The notes below the pieces were generated by a model. The model did no database searches and was not told where the DNA came from. It saw nothing but the letters and a program-made list of their open reading frames with translations. From Trichinella spiralis (lineage: Eukaryota; Nematoda; Enoplea; Trichinellida; Trichinellidae), in NCBI GenBank assembly GCA_000181795.3, contig CM012955.1:10093258-10157257 (forward strand): a DNA stretch of 64,000 nt, written 5' to 3'. Shown one piece after another: positions 46,283 to 64,000 of this stretch (positions within the stretch are counted from its first letter, which is position 1; every line of letters starts with the position of its first letter). The translations under genes were made by a program, and so were the position numbers.

Positions 46283-48799
46283 GGTTTTTTGTGGATTGTT
46301 GAAATGAATGAAAAGAAGAGCAATTTTGACGTTCCGCAGCTCAGCTGCAACTGAAGTGTGTGTGTGCTGAAATTAGTGAAAGCTGAGTGCATTAAATGGA
46401 CAATCTTCGACCAATTTACACCGACAAGCCAGTCGTCGGTCTGTGTGGGCGAAGTTTCCTGAAGGCTTAAAAGAACACGCGCGTGGTAGAGACAGTGAAA
46501 GTGCAAATGCTTCGCGTCACCTTGGAGAAAATTTGATAATTGGCATTGTTGCTTCCACTCGTGCAATAATTATCCGTGTGTTTTTTCTTTTTTTTCCCCT
46601 AATTTCATGCATTAAACGTGTAATGGAAAATTGAAAAGAAAAATGCACAATTACAGATATCGCGCGTTGGCAGAAAAAGAGAGAGAGAGAGAGAGAGAAT
46701 TGTTGTTTGTCGATGCTTCTCTTCAGCTTTGACATACCAAGTAGCCCCTAGCACCTGTTGGATTTGAAACGTTCCAACGTCCACGCCTTGACAATATTGT
46801 CTTTGCAAAAAGCAATCCTAGCAACGCCTACTTGACCGGAATGATGGTCTTCATGGTCTATTAAGCAGCAAATTGCCACAATTCGGTCGATAACAAGTTC
46901 CAGCATCAGCATCTAACAATCTGTCTTGTTTTCTCTTTCATAATTTTCTAAATCGGTTAAGGATATCAACTTTAAAAATGCGTGCACAACGACAGAGAAG
47001 AGTAAATACATTTTTTTTCCAACCGATGCATCAAGTTGCAATGATTTTTTTCAACACACTTCTCGACAACAAGTTGTATACACTGTATCGTGCAGACGTG
47101 CAGACCTGCGACGGAACGTGGGTCATTTTTTCCATTCATTTTCAGTCTGTCAAAATTTGTTGAATTTCTCCTTTCATCGTTGAATCCCGACAGAAATGGA
47201 AAATTCAAAAAATTAGCACAGCTGCTTTTCGAAAGCTGGGTCGTCCAGCTTCATTCATTTTTTCCATTGTCAGCAATTATTATACAATGCTTGTTTGTGA
47301 ATCAGCGTTGGCTGTTCGGCCAGAAAAAAAAATAAATAGAAACTTGCTCTTGCACATTTCCGTCCACACTGATTTCACTCAAATTATATATATAAATAAT
47401 CCTTTCTTAATTATGTCAGCAAGTATGGGTTTTTTGGTGCACTGAAAAAATGAAATCAAAGCCCTGTGTGTTCGCTGTGGAATAGCAGAATTGGGTAAAT
47501 TTTCCACTAGCTGACCTGATATTTGATAGAATTGCTGATCATTTTTTTTCCAATTTATTCATGTTGTTTCGGTGTTTCTGTGGAAAGAAAGTAAGCTGAC
47601 AAAATAGGTTGACTGTATGAATATGTATTTTTTGAATGAAACAGCTTGACAGAAAACAACTACTTCCTTGTTGAAAGACAATCGGTTTTGCACTAAAATT
47701 CTTCCAATGATGTGTTTGTTTGTTTGTTTGGCTTTTTAGAGATTAGTTGTATTTTTATTCTAATGAAATATTATCTATTTTGCACTGAACTGTGATAAAT
47801 GCAATAATTGTAATGTGAAATATGGTGTGGAAAAGTTGATAACAACTTGTGAAACATCGATGCACTTGTAGAAGAACTAGTGTGAAATTTTGAAAAGCGA
47901 TGAAAAATGTGAAATCAAAGGAATGGAATTTCCTCTTTTGACAACCAACTAACTGTGCTTTGATTGAATGAACATCTTTGAACAGCTTTTATTTTATCTT
48001 AATTTCATGAATTGTCGACAATTTTCAGCAATGCCTTCTTTTTCCATTGCAAAGTGTTTCATATCCAGTATTTCATTTCATATTCATTTACTACTCTATA
48101 TTGGAAGAAAACAGTTCTCAAAGCATGAAAAAGTATTGGTTTGGTGAAAAAAAAACTTTATTCCATATACTATTGGAGATTTCATATGTTTGCCTTTACG
48201 TGCTACAGTAGTTTGACATGTATAGATAGATATACCACAGGAGCAATTTCAGGGCAAAATTTATTGAACGAAATTTGTCAGAGAAGTTGTACATGAGAAT
48301 GACAAGTTAATTGGACTTGTTTTTTTTAGACATCTATGTTCAGCTGTGATTGTGTATGGAGTAGGTAGAACATCTGAGCAATATTTGCTGCTATCAGGCT
48401 CTTTAAATAGTGATTCATGAATTTGAAATATTTGATATCTTTTCGAAATGTCAATTTCTCGCATTATCATTACAATGTCATGACACTTTATCAGTGTAAA
48501 GAAGGTGATAGACACTTATTTATGTAAAGAATAAATGAAAGTTTTGAAATGTAAAATGCAAGGCATGCCAGGCAGTGAAAATTTAATTCATTTCAACTAG
48601 CGTTGAAACAAGCAGTACGTTTGAACGTGGCTGTTTTGTCAAATTTGTAACAATTCATTCGCCTGTACTAAAATTTTAAGTTTGCCAGTAAATTTTTGAT
48701 AAAATTTATTTCAGAACATTTAATTCATCAGACATTGTTTTCAGGAGAATAAATTCAACAAATACTGTTTTTGATTTGCACATACAAGAACTACATCTG

Positions 48800-48833
<34 letters not shown>

Positions 48834-49756
48834 TGTATACCCCAATTTATAATAGGTATATTTTATAATAATGTTCATTTCATGACATGTGATCATAGCG
48901 ATGAAGCATTTTGTGCGTGAATAACAAACAGCAGCAAATACAAATGAAGGAAATTTTAGGTAAAATGACATTTAAATGTAGAAGATATTTTTCGGCTGAA
49001 CGTTGTGGCGAGGTAAACGTTGAATAATTGAATTTAATGAAGAAAACGGAAAATGGTTTTAGTAGTTATTTTTGCATCTTTCTTATCGCATTACATTACA
49101 ATTTTCAATACAATTTCTTTAATATTATTTTAAAATGCAGTGTACATTTTGAATATTTTCTTATTTTCTACTTTACAAATCACACTTGGGTTTGTCATTA
49201 TTACAAATAAAGCATTCACTGCAGTCGAACTGCTTGCTATACTGAAAGAATACATATGGTTTCATAGATGTGGAAGTGCTTCTCTTTTTTACTCATAACA
49301 ACCTAGTTTTTACGAAGTTGTATATTAGATTATGTTTTTATTAGATTGCCGACGTCAGAGCATTTATTCTGCAAATCAGTCATGCTCTTTTGAAGAAAAA
49401 GTTCTTTTATATGATTTCACTGTACACTGCAGCAGTACTAAAGTGGGACACATCTTTTAACCAGTTAAGCCAGTTGGCAGGTGCGTAGGTAGCAAAAATT
49501 TGCATTCAAAAGCATCCATTTACACCACTAGCTCTTTGGAATGTTCAAAACTTTAATTATAATAAATATAAGGCTACAAAAAGTGGAGGCATACTGTATT
49601 TCTTTGTGCATGATTTGCAGATTTTTAATATGATTCGTTTCATTGGAAAAATGGTATAAATTATTTTAGTTTTACAAATTTTGCTTTAGTCAATTTTTTA
49701 AAGGCAATCAATTTTTGTCAAAAGAATATTCAGATAATATTTGAAATCATGAAATA
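46283..49756. other. Spacer between the two PAN-TSP1 genes
   Basis: About 3.5 kb without a supported exon. It contains a GA microsatellite (46679-46698), a GTTT run near 47711-47727 and a TATG tetranucleotide repeat (about 48800-48838), plus the probable promoter of copy A. Confidence 0.5.
48800..48838 (+). repeat. GTAT tetranucleotide microsatellite
   Basis: About nine tandem GTAT/ATGT units. Confidence 0.93.
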
Positions 49757-51303
49757 TTAATAAGATGTGATGGAGTGTTCTATCATGCATGTTGGATGAA
49801 TTTTGTATTCATAGTGATTTATCCAAACAATACAAGGATCCCACTTGGTGCACTGTGGAAATTCGCACAGAGAGATTTCTTTCAAATGTGGTGGATTGCT
49901 GAAATCATTTTTCGGCTTACAAGTTCTTACTCTTGTTCGTACACCTCTTCCGCAAGAAACAGAACAAGAACTCCATTGGCTCCACTGTTGACAGCATGGT
50001 GGTAAATTGTTGCACAGACGATGTTCTTGTTCCAACCCAGGGCAGATACCCAAACCTACGCATTTACGAATTCGGTACTGGTAGCCTGTATCACATGTTC
50101 CTACACAAGAGCTCCAGGCACTCCATTCAGTCCAAGTAGCACACGGGAGTGTTTTGCAGTATGTAACTTCTTCTGCCAAACCGGCACACGCATTTTGTAC
50201 TGGACATATACGTCTTCTGACGGAAAATCCTTCACCACTGAATAAAAATCATTATTTGTTTCATTTAATTTTATTACAGTTTAACGAATTTCAATTCAAT
50301 TGGCACGCATGAACAGTTCAGCATTGAAAAGTGTGTTTAAAATTTTCAAGACAAATTTCTTACCAACTGGACGAACAAGGACTCCAAGCTTGCCATTCAG
50401 ACCATACAAGAGAATTGCAATTTCCAATTTCATATTTTATAATTTTGCTGGAACCGCAGAAGCTGCAAACGCTCACACGATTTCGATAAACTAAACTCAA
50501 CTGATATTCTGTTATAAAAAAGACCAACATAAATTTTAAATCTTACGATGAAGCTGCTGCACTGATGGTTGTTCGAAGCATGGGCTCCATTCAGTCCAAG
50601 GGCCCCAAGCATCTATAGTCATGCTTATTGGTAGAGCCCAGTCAGACTTTCCTTTTACATTAACAATTCGTCGCCCGTTAGCTACTTTTTGGAACATGTT
50701 GAATTTATTGGTATTATTATTACTGTTGTTGTTGTTGTTGTTGTTTTTACTGATATCTGGACAACTTGGCAAAACCATGGATACTGAGTGTAGCAAAGCA
50801 CTGCCATTGTCTGCAGAAATGAGGTGTTGCTTTATTAGCAATCCAGCTTGCGACGAATATAAAAAGCAAGTTCCGCTTTTAGCAGTACTTTTCTTTTTGA
50901 AATATGTCATAGAACACGATGAATTTTTAGCACTTAAACAGAGTGTTGCACAAATCTGAGGCGATTCAGTCACAAGTAACTGAAACGGCTTTATACCAAC
51001 AATGATTTTATTCGTCTCTTCCTCTATGCAGCGGATTTCTGAAAAATGCAGTTTTATAATAATAAAGTGTTCTCAAAGAAAAGCTGCACACTTGAAAGCT
51101 AGTGTAAAGGTCGTGGAAAGTTTGTATTGAGCAGTGTTGAAAAAAAAACAAAATTTCTGAAGAGTATTTTATAGTTTTATTTCCTTTTTTCTCAATTTAC
51201 TAAAATTTTAGCAAATTTTTAGCAGTGATGCACTATTACCTGCTGTTGATGAAGCTGCGCAGAAGAAGACGAATAAGAAATAAATCAATCTACGGCAAGC
51301 CAT
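49757..51303 (-). CDS. Secreted PAN-like and thrombospondin type-1 repeat protein, copy B
   Basis: Minus strand, four exons: 51240-51303, about 50547-51038, 50364-50462 and 49757-50237; roughly 375 residues. Exon 1 is a signal peptide (MACRRLIYFLFVFFCAASST). Exon 2 repeats the plan of copy A: CIEEETNKIIV, PQICATLCLSAKNSSCSM, GTCFLYSS, a Cys-Pro before an Asn run, then a VANGRRIVNVKGKS stretch and WGPWTEWSPC. Exon phases 1, 2, 2 match copy A. TSP1-like repeats follow: VWSEWQAWSPCSSSCGEG, TWTEWSAWSSCVGTCDTG, QQWSQWSSCSVSCGRG and a stub TKWDPCIVW. The C terminus is thus shorter than copy A by about four repeats. The exon 2/3 junction does not close with a plain GT donor: the best donor (GTAAGA at 50546-50541) leaves one base when two are needed, so a GC donor, a sequencing error or a pseudogene state is possible. 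Confidence 0.75.
50713..50744 (-). repeat. Asn-coding trinucleotide run in copy B
   Basis: AAC/AAT codons read on the minus strand give seven or more Asn, with a Ser, then more Asn, in the linker between the PAN-like module and the first TSP1 repeat. Copy A lacks this insert. Confidence 0.85.
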
Positions 51304-52555
51304 CTTTGAAAATGAAATAATTTTAACAAATGAATATTAAGTTGATACTTTTATATGTATTTTTCTAGTGCAATTTACAAAAAACCGTTATTTGCAATGA
51401 ACACTGAATCGCTTTTTACAATTTTCATTAGCTTAATATTCTTAATCATATCAATGACTCTATTTTCACAGTATAAATTAACCGGAAAAACGTTCATGAC
51501 ATATTGTGCTTTCAGTTTATTAATTTGTCTTTTATGTCGTGTCCAATGAGCTTCTCAAACATTGATTTCTGTTGAGCAGTGGATGGAAAATGAAATGGTC
51601 ATTATTCATCCCTTGAAAAAAAAAGTAAAAAGTTTCTTCTTAAAAAATTTCATATTAAATTTTGCAGAAATTGTAAAGAATCTGAAAGGAAACAAAACTG
51701 ATGACGATGATAATTAGGCAGAAATAAAGTTCTGCAAAAATATTCCTCTATTTGAGATGGTAGAATGGAAAGCTCTGACCATGATAATTTGTTTACTTCC
51801 ACTTAATTAAAAAATAAAATTATTGCCCACTTAAAAGTGATACAACTAATACAGACAATAACAGAAACATCATAATCAAAGTTTTGTCAGTAGTCAAAGG
51901 TTATTTTGAAAATTGTACTTGAAATACTTTAAAGTTATGGTCAGTTATTTTACACCTTTTTCCTATTTAAGGTTCTGACATATATACGCCAATGAATGAC
52001 CATAATATACACGCAACAGTGAATTCCAAAATGAGAAAGAAATAATGTTTGCAAATTTAATTTTTGAAAAACTTTAACCTTATGCAAAAAATTATATAAC
52101 GAATTATTATTAAACATTAAATAGTAAAGAACTTTTTTCTTCTATCGTTTTTTAATTAAAACTGGGTAAATGGAACAGCATGATTTTTAATTTCTTTATA
52201 AAAATATTCTTACTGAAACTTCATTTTCATTTTAAAATCTACCTTTAACATAAGCTAATAATTTAGTTACAAAATATACTGTAAACCATAACAAATAACT
52301 GCTGAATTTATTTATTTGAAAAAGTAAATGTGCGCAAATAAGTTGTAAATTATTGAAGTACAACTGTTTTTTATTTTTGAATTGAAAACCTTTGACAACT
52401 TAAATATTTCTCTGTGTAAAAAACTACCATAATATGCGTGCTATAGTTTTGTAAACTAACATTATTACATATTAGTCAAAATTATGAAATTAATCAAACT
52501 GCTTGCAATATGGAAATTCTGAATTTTTGCATGAGAAACAGTGTTATGTGTACTG

Positions 52556-52600
<45 letters not shown>

Positions 52601-52880
52601 GCAATATTTGGCAAGGAAGAATAATTTTAATTAATTATAAAATAGCTCCAGGTGAACAGATAAGCTGAAAGCGAGTTAGTGCGAGCAATTTATAGTCGAC
52701 GATGCTTAAACATTATCAGTAGTTCAATGCGTCGAGCATAATTGCATTGGCTCTCTGAAATAACGTCGTATGTGTGCGTTTGATTTTCCACTTATTATTT
52801 AAATACTTATTTCACTTTTTATCATTCAGTTTAACAAATGCTTATCCGGTGCCGATGTTGTTGACTGATCGACCTAATAC
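51304..52880. other. Intergenic, very AT-rich
   Basis: No gene recognised. A TA microsatellite lies at 52556-52596 and an acceptor-like CATTCAG ends at 52829, 51 bases before the next start codon. Confidence 0.5.
52556..52596 (+). repeat. TA dinucleotide microsatellite
   Basis: About twenty TA units. Confidence 0.95.
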
Positions 52881-53371
52881 ATGGATAAGTTTCAACTGAA
52901 AATGACCCCAATCGATTATGTTGAAGCTTTTAATCCAGAGAAGAGTGTGATGCTTGATAAGTTTATGAGCAAGGCTTGGAGTCTCACTTCCAACCATATG
53001 GCATTTATTAATGACGAAGAGAAGAGAAAGAACGATGATACCCCGCAGCGTAAGTACAATTTGAGATAATCATGAGTTAGATGACCGTGTTTTATTGGTT
53101 ACGATTTCCTACCATTATGCGTGTATTATTCACTGCCCAGTTGTGCAATGGGAAAATTGCACAGGTTTCGCGGCGTACTTGACATGCTCTATACTATGCT
53201 AACAGAACTGACCTGGCGCCATTCAATGCTGAAAAGATTGCTAATGCTAAGACCGCGTGCACAGGCACAACAGAAATTAGGTCAGCAGCTAACAATGAGA
53301 TTGCAGTCGATTCAACTAAATCCACTAGCAGCACATGGTGAGCAGCTGACCAGGCCGATGGTCAAGGGTTA
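52881..53371 (+). CDS. Small unrecognised protein, tentative two- or three-exon gene
   Basis: Exon 1 is likely 52881-53049: a clean ATG, 56 codons of balanced composition (MTPIDYVEAFNPEKSVMLDK, then a Ser/Thr helix and a Lys/Glu/Asp-rich end) and a strong donor GTAAGTA. The acceptor after CTGCCCAG at 53141 or CTAACAG at 53201 would join to a basic, Leu/Gln-rich frame ending at 53371 (TWRHSMLKRLL, AQAQQKLGQQLTMRLQ). An alternative frame over 53202-53340 is also open, so the C-terminal part is unsettled. I do not recognise the family and assign no function. Confidence 0.4.
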
Positions 53372-54327
53372 ATAATCAATAGAACTGAAGGTTATTATCG
53401 TTGCAGCATCAGCAATGACCGGATTAATTGTAGATCAGCTGGAGGAAGTATGATGATTTTGTAAATACACAATGAAAACAGCCAAACCAAGGGCAGAGAG
53501 CCATAAAGGCTAATATTACCTGTCGCGAAAAAAAGACAATTCATGCGCAAATAGTTGCTTCTCAATTTCTCTTTGTTAAACGTGAACAAATAATATATTT
53601 TCAGTTTGAAATAATGTACAGGAAATGGGAAAAAAGCCAGTATGATAAAATCCCATAAATTTTTATAGATGGAATAACAATACAGTATTCAATATTCAGA
53701 TTCAAGAGACGAATGAAATAGGCAATACAAATAACGTTACAGATGTTATAATATTGTCTTTTCATCATCTTTCTTGATGAAGAATATTCTGAAATTCAGT
53801 TAATCACAGGCATTATTTTTAATGATAAAATTCACATCCAATTTGTGCTATTTGTAAAGTTAACTTCTTTTGTATAGTATTATTTTTATATGATCAATAA
53901 TAAATAAAGCAGTTCGTTCAGGATTTTTCGATGTTTCACGTATTATGTTTAAGCAAATAATTTGGTCAACTTGTTTTCTTAAATTAATTAACATTTATTC
54001 TACATTTTGAAATGAATTACAATGTTCGTGTTCTTCTTTAATTTCAATAAACATTTTCAGAAATTATCATTACGTTTTTATTTTCAAACTGTCACAATCT
54101 TCATAATATGACGCATGAGCGTTTAATACCACATAAAAATGAAAAGCCCACTTTGAATGAACAGAAATTCTGCACGTTATATTAAATATGAGAACATTCT
54201 AACGTGGAAAAGTATTATTGAACTAATCGATATTTGTGAAGATAGGATATATACTTGTTAACATATATTACTACAGAATGAATGCAATCATTTTTATTTC
54301 AAAAGTCGTTATTCTTAAAATAGTTGA
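53372..54327. other. Convergent intergenic stretch before the ChaC-like gene
   Basis: AT-rich with several AATAAA-type signals on both strands, in keeping with two gene 3' ends. No exon seen. Confidence 0.5.
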
Positions 54328-55177
54328 TTAACCATATCCAAAACTTTTAATAGAGTTCAAGTGAATGCCTCGTTCCAAGCAAAGTTGAACCACACGTTCT
54401 TCCAACTGCGCCAGTTTAGGGTCCATTGCCTGACTACCCATTTCACGGAGATGTTGCGCCAAACGAAATATATAATCCACGTTGCTGCCGCACATTCCAG
54501 AGCTTCGTAATATCTGAAACAAATGATTCAGAGACAAGAAAATGACTGGAATGGAATAAATATACCGCTTCCACGGTTTCTTCAAAACTTTCTTTCCCAT
54601 AATAGCATGGATTTTCAGACGGCACGGAAAGTGGGGTAAATACTTCATAAGGCTCGCTTTTATCAGCTGGGTAAAACATCACCTTCATCAAACAGTGCCC
54701 TGGTTTCGGTTCCACATCCATGCGAAATTTTGTTTCATCCACATCTTCTTCGTTTACTAAATACGTGATTCCCCATACGATTTTCTAAAAGAGAAATTTC
54801 AAAAAATTAAAATATGTATTTCATGAAGCTTCTAAACATTATTCTACCTCATCTTCTGGATACAGTGTTGCAACTCGCCCTGGCTGAAAAACATAAATTG
54901 AATATCGTGGAATACATAAAATGAAAATACAAATTACCTGTTCTTTTGTGCCATAACAATCCATACTACCTTGGATAAATATGCGCTCTTGGCCTTTTAT
55001 GTATCCTCTTACTGTTGAATGAAAAGGAAAATTGTGACGCCATATCAAGTCCCCATAAACAAATATTCGAAAACCAATTTTTGACACGGCAGGTTTGACT
55101 TTCATTTGTTCAGGACTTAATCCTTCATACAAAATTGGAAAAAACCTGTCGTCAAAATCGTCTTCGTCAGCATCCAT
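54328..55177 (-). CDS. ChaC-like protein (glutathione-specific gamma-glutamylcyclotransferase family)
   Basis: ChaC enzymes cleave cytosolic glutathione to 5-oxoproline and Cys-Gly. Minus strand, four exons all in phase 0: 54938-55177, 54848-54883, 54566-54784 and 54328-54513; 226 residues, normal for the family. The domain starts at FRIFVYGDLIW and continues VRGYIKGQERIFIQGSMDCYGT, PGRVATLYPEDE, KIVWGITYLV, VMFYP, and a C-terminal helical part SSGMCGSNVDYIFRLAQHLREMG. Two signature regions differ: the family YGSL(I/V)W is YGDLIW here, and the segment that normally reads REAxLGGY with the catalytic Glu is VEPKPGHC, with the Glu apparently displaced by one. The first 35 residues are acidic and not part of the domain. 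Fold assignment is firm, activity is doubtful. Confidence 0.85.
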
Positions 55178-56419
55178 TTCTCTTCAAGCAAATCGATAAC
55201 TCAGTTCAAGCACTAACCGACAAACAAGACCACCGAACTGAGTACAATGAAGCGAACTATACAATACAGTAGGAAATTATTTATAAGCAGGACAACAGTT
55301 TTGATATATTTTTAAAAATGATGTTTTATGAATGTTGTTTTTACTTGTATATGCATTTTAAATCTGTGATTAATTAATTAAAATTATTTTTATTTTAACA
55401 TTTGCAATATTTTGTTGTTTTTATTTTTTGCATTTTTATATCTACAGTTTAGTATTCATAATGTCGATTTCGTTGTTCAATTTGTTCATAAATATTAACA
55501 TGTGTTTTAAGTGGTATTTTTTATATTTTTAAGCTAATTAATTTAATCTAAACTAACGCAAATAACATTTTAAAACGTTTTATCCAGTATGAAATTTACA
55601 GAAAAATTATGGACAATTAGGCAGTAATCTGAGAAGTCATGTACAACATGCGAAAACAAATGAATATTTCCTAAATGTAAAACTTTGCATGTTTTTTTTT
55701 ATAAAAAATTAGCTTTATGGTAGTGAATTTTAAAATCTTTTAAGTGATTTTAATTTTGCTTATTATTGATTTATGTTGACCCACATTCATGTTTTTTAAT
55801 AATACGATTATTGAAATATTTTTTAAATATTATTTAATATTTTATTTTTAATTTTTAATTATATTTTATAAATAAAATGATACTAATTTATTTGAATTTG
55901 ACTTTGAGCAATATAAATTACAGTATGAAATGTGACTGCAATCTGTTGTTTTATAAAATGTAAGTTGCAGCTTTTTGAATTATTTGTCTTTTAAGCTATG
56001 ATTTTATTAATATCTTAATGTTTTCACTTTAAGTTTTTATATTTAACATTAGTACTTTTAAGCATTTTCCATAATAGTTTTCTTGTAGATGTCTTATTCA
56101 GTGCTGAATTTCGCATATATTTAAGTTCATCGTCTTTGTTACTTTTTTAAATTTATTTTTATATTTTAATAAAGGTAAAGCTGAAATATGACATCATTAA
56201 AATTTTTTGACTTTATGAAATGCATGTTCATCATTAATATTTCTTATTGTTATTTAATGTTTTAGTGTGGTTCGTATGTTACATTAATTCTTACTGTAGA
56301 ATTTGTTAAATTTAATGTAGAACAGGAAATTCAATGTTTATGTTGATGAAACATTTTTAATTCACTGTTCAACTCGTATCACTGTCTGTTTTTAAAGATA
56401 TAATTTCTGCTTGCGGTGA
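55178..56419. other. Divergent intergenic stretch between the ChaC-like gene and VPS4
   Basis: Extremely AT-rich; no exon. It should hold the promoters of both flanking genes, which are divergent. Confidence 0.5.
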
Positions 56420-63289
<6,870 letters not shown>

Positions 63290-64000
63290 ACGCCTCAATC
63301 ACTGTGGGCAATGAACTTCTGTTTATTAATCCCATCTGTTGTTAGTAATGATTTTTTAAATTCATAATCGGTTAAGAAGGCATTTCGCGGAATCTTGTCT
63401 TTTCTATTTTTTTATCCTGTAGATCGTCATGGAAATTATCATGTAAACTGTCTGTCTATTGATGATGATTTTCTGGATGCTTTTTTTATTTTCGGCATAC
63501 TGTGAGCAGAACAGTAAAGGTTTGTTTTTGAATTGTCTTTTGCTTTTGAATTGATAAATATTCAAATGCTAATAGTGAAATTGCCAATTGTAGAAACACA
63601 GTAACGTTTACTAACATGAAAAATAATCAAATCAACATGAAGAATACCAGAATAATAATCATGTAGCATTGATAATAAGCAGCACATTAACAATCATAAT
63701 GTTATGTAAAATTTAAATGTACAGATACGTGAATGTCGTATTGATCGTACTCGGTTGCTCACCGCAGAAGCTCGATTCTCAAAGTATTTTGCCATTAGCA
63801 CCATTAGATTAGAATAATATGTAGGCGCCCAGGGTGAAATTTTATTACAAATGCTATGAAATTAAATAAATGTACAATTGATGTCAAATTACTGGGCTCA
63901 TGATTGGTATTTGTACGAATCTTTAGTGGTATGCCCCAGTACGTACAGAGGTTTCGTATTCCATGATTGTCATAAACTGCGGCGTTTTGTAAAATAATTT
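63290..64000. other. VPS4 3' flank
   Basis: No exon seen. An AATAAA at 63865-63870 is a candidate polyadenylation signal about 575 bases after the VPS4 stop. Confidence 0.5.

Overview
This window is eukaryotic nuclear DNA from a small-genome metazoan. Coding exons alternate with AT-rich introns. Many introns are only 45-65 nt, acceptors are mostly T-rich and end in TTTCAG or TTTTAG, and AATAAA signals follow several genes. The gene content (Sm D2, hexokinase, CPSF1, Sac3/GANP, VPS4, a PAN-TSP1 secreted family) and compact introns with T-rich acceptors suggest a nematode, perhaps a clade I (Dorylaimia) species. That placement is inference; species cannot be read from the sequence alone.

Layout, left to right: spliceosomal Sm D2 (1786-2438, +); an LTR-like insertion (about 3217-3753); a GC-elevated noncoding stretch leading to hexokinase (5870-9626, +); N-terminal glutamine amidase NTAQ1 (10723-11588, +); a single-exon CPSF1 gene of 4.8 kb (12684-17450, +); the Obg-type GTPase MTG2 (18355-20142, +) facing RMI1 (20319-22662, -) tail to tail; a multi-pass membrane protein resembling SLC35/TPT transporters (24391-26346, +); a 17-exon Sac3/GANP mRNA-export gene (27791-35274, +); the F-box protein FBXO25/32 (37914-42117, +); two tandem minus-strand secreted proteins with a PAN-like module plus thrombospondin type-1 repeats (43107-46282 and 49757-51303); a small unrecognised gene near 52881; a ChaC-like protein (54328-55177, -); and the ESCRT ATPase VPS4 (56420-63289, +), whose 3.4 kb intron 5 holds a complete single-exon 7TM receptor on the opposite strand (58541-59494).

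The genes are mostly unrelated housekeeping loci, and no operon-like functional cluster is obvious. A loose theme is RNA metabolism (Sm D2, CPSF1, GANP). The accessory signals of most interest are the tandem PAN-TSP1 pair with two perfect AT-cored palindromes in one intron, the receptor nested in VPS4, the very large Ser and Asn/Lys insertions in an intronless CPSF1, the degenerate aromatic repeats in GANP, and a ChaC homologue with altered signature residues.

Exon boundaries were derived by hand from GT-AG sites, reading phase and recalled family alignments. Almost all phases close perfectly. Weak joins are stated in the entries.
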